DNA from: Bacteroidales bacterium
Lineage (GTDB): Bacteria > Bacteroidota > Bacteroidia > Bacteroidales > WCHB1-69
NCBI GenBank assembly: GCA_017544105.1
Contig: JAFYEU010000078.1
Coordinates: forward strand, 1 to 33,830
DNA: 33,830 nucleotides
Reading direction: 5' to 3'
A program made the translations under genes and the position numbers. The notes under the pieces are model-generated. The model saw nothing but the letters and a program-made list of their open reading frames with translations, did no database searches and had not been told where the DNA came from. Shown here piece by piece: positions 31,099-33,830 of the stretch; the first letter of the stretch is position 1; every line of letters begins with the position of its first letter.

Positions 31099-31106
31099 CA
31101 AAATTA
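31099..31106 (-). promoter_or_regulatory. -7 box directly before the repressor start codon
   Basis: Plus-strand CAAAATTA reads TAATTTTG on the minus strand, a TAnnTTTG match. Only four bases separate it from the ATG at 31094, which puts the expected transcription start at or next to the A of the start codon. No clear -33 element is visible. Confidence 0.45.
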
Positions 31107-31151
31107 TTTAGTTGATTATTAGATTGTTATTCCTTTATTGAAATTTTTATG

Positions 31152-31193
31152 ACAAAAAATGACTTGATTTTCGTTTTTCAAGTCATTTTTTGT
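31152..31193. promoter_or_regulatory. 16-bp-arm palindrome, putative repressor operator
   Basis: Perfect arms ACAAAAAATGACTTGA (31152-31167) and its reverse complement (31178-31193) enclose a 10-nt T-rich spacer with CG at its centre. The right arm ends one base before the rightward -7 box (31195), so a bound protein would cover the -33 position. With six A/T at both ends it could also act as a bidirectional intrinsic terminator, but it lies between divergent starts, which favours an operator. Confidence 0.7.
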
Positions 31194-31194
31194 T

Positions 31195-31202
31195 TATTTT
31201 TG
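31195..31202 (+). promoter_or_regulatory. rightward promoter -7 box of the element's small-gene operon
   Basis: TATTTTTG followed by CCGCC matches the Bacteroidota consensus and closely resembles the box before the 27.2-kb gene. It abuts the palindrome at 31152-31193 and is followed eight bases later by one copy of the 14-bp inverted repeat. Confidence 0.7.
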
Positions 31203-31247
31203 CCGCCGTAATTGTTAGCAATAATGCTGCAGCAAATATATAAAAAT

Positions 31248-31448
31248 ATGGAACCTGTCACAAAGCAACAGAAAAAGGATGAACGCATCCTGAAGAATTT
31301 TGAGAAAATGACCGCTTACGGAATACCAAAGATGCTTGCATACAGCAGGCTTTCCGGCAAGTACAAGATGAGCGTTTCCGGTATCAGAATCGCAATACAA
31401 CGCGCAAGAGCACACCGGTACACTCCCGGCCCTTACTACGAAGAGTAA
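31248..31448 (+). CDS. small basic protein, first gene of the rightward operon (possible DNA-binding)
   Basis: A 66-residue, Lys/Arg-rich protein (from MEPVTKQQKK). The central part, NFEKMTAYGIPKMLAYSRLSGK followed by MSVSGIRIAIQRARAH, looks like two or three helices with a possible helix-turn-helix, comparable in size and place to Cro or Ner proteins. The ATG at 31248 is preferred; an in-frame ATG at 31224 would add eight residues and a TTG at 31212 twelve. It is the first gene after the operator and promoter. I do not recognise a named family; the regulatory role is inference from position. Confidence 0.65.
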   Translation: MEPVTKQQKKDERILKNFEKMTAYGIPKMLAYSRLSGKYKMSVSGIRIAIQRARAHRYTPGPYYEE

Positions 31449-31467
31449 ATTAACATTAATAATCCGC

Positions 31468-31539
31468 TGTTATGCAAAGGGCCTCCAATCAAACAGTTAA
31501 TAATTCCCTCCTATGACGCATCCGGAGGCCCGCATAACA
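31468..31539 (+). other. long stem-loop in the intercistronic gap
   Basis: TGTTATGC and GGGCCTCC (31468-31475, 31479-31486) pair with GGAGGCCC and GCATAACA (31524-31531, 31532-31539). This makes a 16-bp stem with a 3-nt A bulge on the 5' side and a 37-nt loop. It fills the 101-bp gap between the first and second small genes and ends ten bases before the next ATG. It could control translation, process the mRNA or be a small RNA or recombination site. Confidence 0.65.
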
Positions 31540-31549
31540 ATAAAACAAT

Positions 31550-31780
31550 ATGATTATGACAACAACATACAGATGGATCGATTTTTGGACCAAGGAGCGC
31601 AACAAGACGCGCTGCGAGATCGTGTCAAGAACCAGAGCAACCGCCACGATCAGGTTGCTGGAATTTGGTCCGAAAGGACACAAACCTGGCGACCTAATGA
31701 AGGTACAAACAAAAAATCTTGATTTGCCAATAGACAGGCCCGTGCAGATGGAACTTGACTGGCACAGATGGACTGACTGA
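31550..31780 (+). CDS. small conserved-looking protein, possibly cut short by a 4-bp duplication
   Basis: A 76-residue basic protein (YRWIDFWTKERNKTRC, then TATIRLLEFGPKGHKPGDLMKV, which looks like a small beta-barrel with a Gly/Pro turn). Starts are possible at 31550 or 31556. It ends in HRWTD at a TGA made by the tandem ACTGACTGAC at 31772-31781. If one ACTG unit is removed the frame continues as RPGYEAHRAIDESTE to a TAA at 31866-31868, giving about 104 residues. The present form may therefore be a frameshifted allele, or two overlapping cistrons. Family not recognised. Confidence 0.6.
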   Translation: MIMTTTYRWIDFWTKERNKTRCEIVSRTRATATIRLLEFGPKGHKPGDLMKVQTKNLDLPIDRPVQMELDWHRWTD

Positions 31781-31873
31781 CAGACCCGGCTATGAGGCAC
31801 ACCGAGCCATCGACGAAAGCACGGAGTGTGTGCGCTACCGTGATTTTATAACCACAATAAAAGAGTAAAGAGT

Positions 31874-31999
31874 ATGGAAACAAGCAGAAAATGTCTTGCC
31901 AACAGCCAGACATTCAGGGACAGAATAAGGTTTACAAGCTGGGAAAAGCTACGGAAACTTTGGCCTTTTACAATTAAGTATTTATCACACAAAAAATAA
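31874..31999 (+). CDS. very small protein (41 residues), unknown
   Basis: ATG at 31874 to TAA 31997-31999. The product is strongly basic with a Trp-rich centre (RIRFTSWEKLRKLWPFTIK), possibly one amphipathic helix. It starts five bases after the open frame that ends at 31868 and stops five bases before the next start, so it keeps the tight spacing of the operon, which is the main support. No family is recognised and its small size makes the call uncertain. Confidence 0.45.
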   Translation: METSRKCLANSQTFRDRIRFTSWEKLRKLWPFTIKYLSHKK

Positions 32000-32004
32000 A
32001 AAAA

Positions 32005-32244
32005 ATGATGGAAGAAAATTATATAAAAGTCGCAGACGACCTTGAAGCGATAGAGCTTGCATTACGGAATGGCGAAGTGACATCCATTTTTGTCACAGTA
32101 AACTATGGAGAAACATCCCAAAACATCATTGCTGGAAGTCTTTTTGACATAGCAGAATCATTGTCTCATTTCAGCCATAGTGATGACAGAAGGTGGAAAA
32201 CTTTAATTGGAGTTACAGAAACACTTGCAAGCGTTTTAGAATAA
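32005..32244 (+). CDS. small acidic protein, unknown
   Basis: A 79-residue acidic protein. It has an N-terminal helix (VADDLEAIELALRNGEV), a strand (SIFVTVNYG) and a C-terminal helix (DIAESLSHFSH, then TLIGVTETLASVL), a compact alpha/beta pattern. A second ATG directly follows the first. Its TAA overlaps the ATG of the next gene by one base (TAATG), so the two are translationally coupled. Family not recognised; typical in size for accessory genes in Bacteroidota phages and conjugative elements. Confidence 0.6.
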   Translation: MMEENYIKVADDLEAIELALRNGEVTSIFVTVNYGETSQNIIAGSLFDIAESLSHFSHSDDRRWKTLIGVTETLASVLE

Positions 32245-32636
32245 TGAAAAGATTTGACCTCGAAAAAGCAAAGAACGGAGCTGCTGTATGCCTTATGGAC
32301 GGAACTCCTGTCAAGATCCTTGATTTTGACTATAATGGATTGATACTTTACAAGCATGTGTCTGGAGACAAAGAACTACTACACACAGTTAATGGAGATG
32401 GACGTGCTATATCACATTGCGGAACACATGTAGCAGAATTTGATCTTTTCATGCAACCGATTTGCGGTTACATGGCTATAAAAACAAACAGTGAAAACAT
32501 CGCATATGGATTAAGGCTACATTCGACATTGGAAGACGCCAAAAAAGAGGTGGAAAGTCTCACGTTTGACAAATATTCAAGATTCCTGGCCTATGCAAAG
32601 GTGGAGCTGCTTGATGAAGAAGAGAACGAACAATAA
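32244..32636 (+). CDS. small phage-type accessory protein, unknown
   Basis: A 130-residue protein. The N-terminal part, FDLEKAKNGAAVCLMDGTPVKILDFDYNG, is a pattern I associate with small proteins of Bacteroidota phages and mobile elements that read as a repeated beta domain (target name unknown). It continues with FMQPICGYMAIKTNSENIAYG and a helix (LEDAKKEVESLTFDKY), and ends acidic. The start at 32244 overlaps the stop of the previous gene by one base and is preferred to upstream in-frame codons that lie inside that gene. Function not known. Confidence 0.7.
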   Translation: MKRFDLEKAKNGAAVCLMDGTPVKILDFDYNGLILYKHVSGDKELLHTVNGDGRAISHCGTHVAEFDLFMQPICGYMAIKTNSENIAYGLRLHSTLEDAKKEVESLTFDKYSRFLAYAKVELLDEEENEQ

Positions 32637-32653
32637 TCAAAATAACAAATATT

Positions 32654-32989
32654 ATGGCAACACAAGAACAACAAGAAAAGAAAAGATTGACACAAGAAGA
32701 GCTGGAGAAGCTGGAAAAGCAGTATTACCCGCTTTCGGAAACCTTGTTACAATGGGATGCTGGTATGCACACCAAAGACTTCAAAACCAGTTCTCCAAAG
32801 ATACAGGAGGACACGAAAAAGCAGTTCGCTTTTATGAAGTTTGCCCTTAACGAGACGATAGAAGTGCTTATGATGCACAACGCCCTGAATCCTGAAATGG
32901 CCGATCACGCATCCCGTAACAAGTTCGTCAAACTCAATACAAAATTTAATATCCTCAAATATACGAGGAGAAAAAAATACCAAAAGTGA
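32654..32989 (+). CDS. helical protein of the element, unknown
   Basis: A 111-residue protein, largely helical and charged: a Gln/Glu/Lys-rich N-terminal helix (QEQQEKKRLTQEELEKLEKQ), a central amphipathic segment (FAFMKFALNETIEVLMMHNAL) and a basic C-terminus (KYTRRKKYQK). No signal peptide or membrane segment. It begins 17 bases after the previous stop and ends in TGATG, overlapping the next start by one base. Family not recognised. Confidence 0.6.
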   Translation: MATQEQQEKKRLTQEELEKLEKQYYPLSETLLQWDAGMHTKDFKTSSPKIQEDTKKQFAFMKFALNETIEVLMMHNALNPEMADHASRNKFVKLNTKFNILKYTRRKKYQK

Positions 32990-33285
32990 TGGAAATTCTT
33001 TTCCCAATAGTTTTACTGATGGTCTTTTGTTTCTTCGTGTATCCGATAACGATATGCGTGGCATCCTGGATCGTCGATTATTTCAACAAAAATCACAGAA
33101 AGAGAAATGATAAAAACATGGATTATAGCGATCATATACGCGGTAATAGCCGTGTCTCTTGCAACCTCAATCACCGTCGGAGCGTTGCAGAGCAAGAGAG
33201 TGAAGGAACTCAAGACACACGTAACGGAACAGGCAATGGTGATAGATTCCCTGCTGACTATCCGGCGCAACTACATCAATGTTGA
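32989..33285 (+). CDS. small membrane protein whose 3' half overlaps the next gene out of frame
   Basis: The open frame has 98 codons. Residues 1-35 hold one or two hydrophobic stretches (LFPIVLLMVFCFFVYPITICVASWIV) followed by a basic segment (NKNHRKRNDK), so an inner-membrane protein is likely. From residue 40 on (nt 33107-33285) it overlaps the next gene for 179 bases in another frame, and this part looks like antiframe sequence. The real product may be about 40 residues and the long tail the result of a one-base indel, since the third frame has a TGA exactly at the next ATG (33107-33110). It is translationally coupled to the upstream gene. Confidence 0.5.
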   Translation: MEILFPIVLLMVFCFFVYPITICVASWIVDYFNKNHRKRNDKNMDYSDHIRGNSRVSCNLNHRRSVAEQESEGTQDTRNGTGNGDRFPADYPAQLHQC

Positions 33286-33409
33286 TCTGAACGTGACCGA
33301 CAAATCAACATCCAAGCTGTACGGGACCTATAACAAAGGAAACATCACATTTCCACAGGTCCGAACATACAGGCTGGAAATCGACAGTGTTGGCGTTAAA
33401 ATCAAATAA
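33107..33409 (+). CDS. small single-span membrane protein with coiled-coil segment
   Basis: A 100-residue protein: N-in transmembrane helix (WIIAIIYAVIAVSLATSITVGAL), then a charged helix (SKRVKELKTHVTEQAMVIDSLL), then a beta-rich C-terminal domain (NYINVDLNVTDKS, TFPQVRTYRLEIDSVGVKIK). The layout is reminiscent of anchored periplasmic proteins such as phage inner-membrane spanins, but the C-terminal domain is not typical, so no name is given. Its start lies within the preceding open frame. It ends one base before the ATG of the next gene. Confidence 0.65.
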   Translation: MIKTWIIAIIYAVIAVSLATSITVGALQSKRVKELKTHVTEQAMVIDSLLTIRRNYINVDLNVTDKSTSKLYGTYNKGNITFPQVRTYRLEIDSVGVKIK

Positions 33410-33410
33410 G

Positions 33411-33803
33411 ATGATCAACTCTATTGAAAGTGAGCGACTTGATCGCCTTATCAGGCAGAAAGTGAAACGCTACAAGGAATTGCAAGAGGAAGATCCGGAC
33501 AATTCTGCACTTCCCTACTTGAATAGCGAGATAACTTTTCTTCGTGACAGCATCATGCCTATCGTGCTGGCCGAGACAACTGTTGACTATTCGGAAATCA
33601 GGAACTTTGTCACCAGGTCTTTGCGGAGCCTGGAAAACCATCCGCTTGCACGAAAAACATCTGATCTTTTGCTGCACATACATCTCAAGGATCCTGACGG
33701 AGAACCGCTTGCAGCTGTGGCCAGAAGCCACGACCCAGACAAGATAGAGGCGGAAGTTTACGTGAATTTTGAAAAAGCCAAAATGTACCATTTGCCACAA
33801 TGA
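33411..33803 (+). CDS. soluble protein of the element, unknown
   Basis: A 130-residue soluble protein. The N-terminal half is helical and charged (SERLDRLIRQKVKRYKELQEE), followed by ITFLRDSIMPIVLAETTVDYSEI and a beta-rich end (LLLHIHLKDPDGEPLAAVA, IEAEVYVNF). The ATG at 33411 is preferred since upstream in-frame codons lie in the previous gene. Its stop overlaps the next start by four bases (ATGA). Family not recognised. Confidence 0.6.
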   Translation: MINSIESERLDRLIRQKVKRYKELQEEDPDNSALPYLNSEITFLRDSIMPIVLAETTVDYSEIRNFVTRSLRSLENHPLARKTSDLLLHIHLKDPDGEPLAAVARSHDPDKIEAEVYVNFEKAKMYHLPQ

Positions 33804-33830
33804 AAGATACTAAAGAAAACAACGAAGCGA
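33800..33830 (+). CDS. start of the next gene (partial at right edge)
   Basis: ATG at 33800 overlaps the preceding stop (ATGA) and opens a frame reading MKDTKENNEA to the end of the window. Only ten codons are visible. The overlap pattern matches the rest of the operon, which is the only support. Confidence 0.5.
   Translation, partial: MKDTKENNEA

Larger units (their letters stand above)
30390..31223. repeat. exact 14-bp inverted repeats flanking the repressor module
   Basis: TATTGCTAACAATT at 30390-30403 is the exact reverse complement of AATTGTTAGCAATA at 31210-31223. Each copy has near-dyad symmetry (ATTG N4 CAAT). The left copy lies just past the end of the leftward two-gene unit; the right copy lies just past the -7 box of the rightward promoter. 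They could be operators or ends of an invertible segment. Confidence 0.6.

Noticed and set aside
31468..31539. The stem-loop ends GTTATGC/GCATAAC resemble integron attC core sites.
   Set aside because: The order is reversed compared with attC (AAC should be at the 5' side and GTT at the 3' side), each core has a mismatch to the consensus, and no integron integrase or cassette array is visible.
31513..31722. Open frame of 69 codons overlapping the 31550 gene.
   Set aside because: It starts within the loop of the stem-loop and its product looks random compared with the 31550 frame, which shows a strand-turn pattern.
31791..31850. A 19-codon ATG frame between the second and third small genes.
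   Set aside because: Too short to support, and the out-of-frame tail over the same bases looks more protein-like.

Overview
The window is a piece of a Bacteroidota (most likely Bacteroidales) chromosome with the edge of an integrated genetic element at its right end. The reasons are: Bacteroidota-type -7 promoter boxes (TAnnTTTG) at several gene starts; a type IX secretion (T9SS) C-terminal sorting domain at the left edge; the T9SS genes porT and porX; and Bacteroidota families such as GWxTD, DUF6029 and Omp28. From 1 to about 30.1 kb the DNA is GC-rich by eye and genes are long and tightly packed. From about 30.2 kb to the end it is clearly AT-rich, with short, overlapping, mostly unrecognised genes.

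Layout, left part (1-11.5 kb, all +): the C-terminus of a T9SS-exported protein; a DUF2156-GNAT fusion; a heptose-7-phosphate kinase-like PfkB protein; porT; glycyl-tRNA synthetase; a GWxTD protein; an outer-membrane barrel; topoisomerase IV subunit A; and a di-heme cytochrome-c peroxidase coupled to it. Middle part (11.6-17.2 kb, +): tsaC, coaD, then four exported proteins in a row (a large CxxC thioredoxin-like protein, a TlpA-type thioredoxin, a DUF6029 barrel-like protein and a CxxC Omp28 lipoprotein). This run looks like one envelope redox/outer-membrane module. Next come a 2-hydroxyacid dehydrogenase and an AtoE-type fatty-acid transporter, then about 540 bp without genes that holds an inverted pair of REP-like palindromes, then lpdA interrupted by one in-frame amber codon, and an outer-membrane protein.

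Right part of the chromosome (22.5-30.1 kb): a leftward operon porX - exported alpha/beta hydrolase - iron alcohol dehydrogenase, with an 11-nt gap and an ATGA overlap and a terminator after the last gene. Divergent from it are three exported-protein genes ending with an S41 peptidase lipoprotein. A leftward TonB-C-domain gene converges on them and carries their terminator inside its own coding sequence.

Element boundary (30.16-33.83 kb): reading leftward, a tRNA-like 3' end (T-loop-like sequence, T-stem half, acceptor half, discriminator A) is followed by a strong intrinsic terminator. To its right lie an 11-bp tandem repeat, a leftward XRE repressor plus an unknown gene, an operator-like 16-bp-arm palindrome, a rightward promoter and a chain of small genes with 1-4 nt overlaps. 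I read this as the tRNA-remnant side of a prophage or other integrative element whose integrase and reconstituted tRNA would lie beyond the right edge. The integration reading is inference; the repeats, palindromes and gene order are directly visible.
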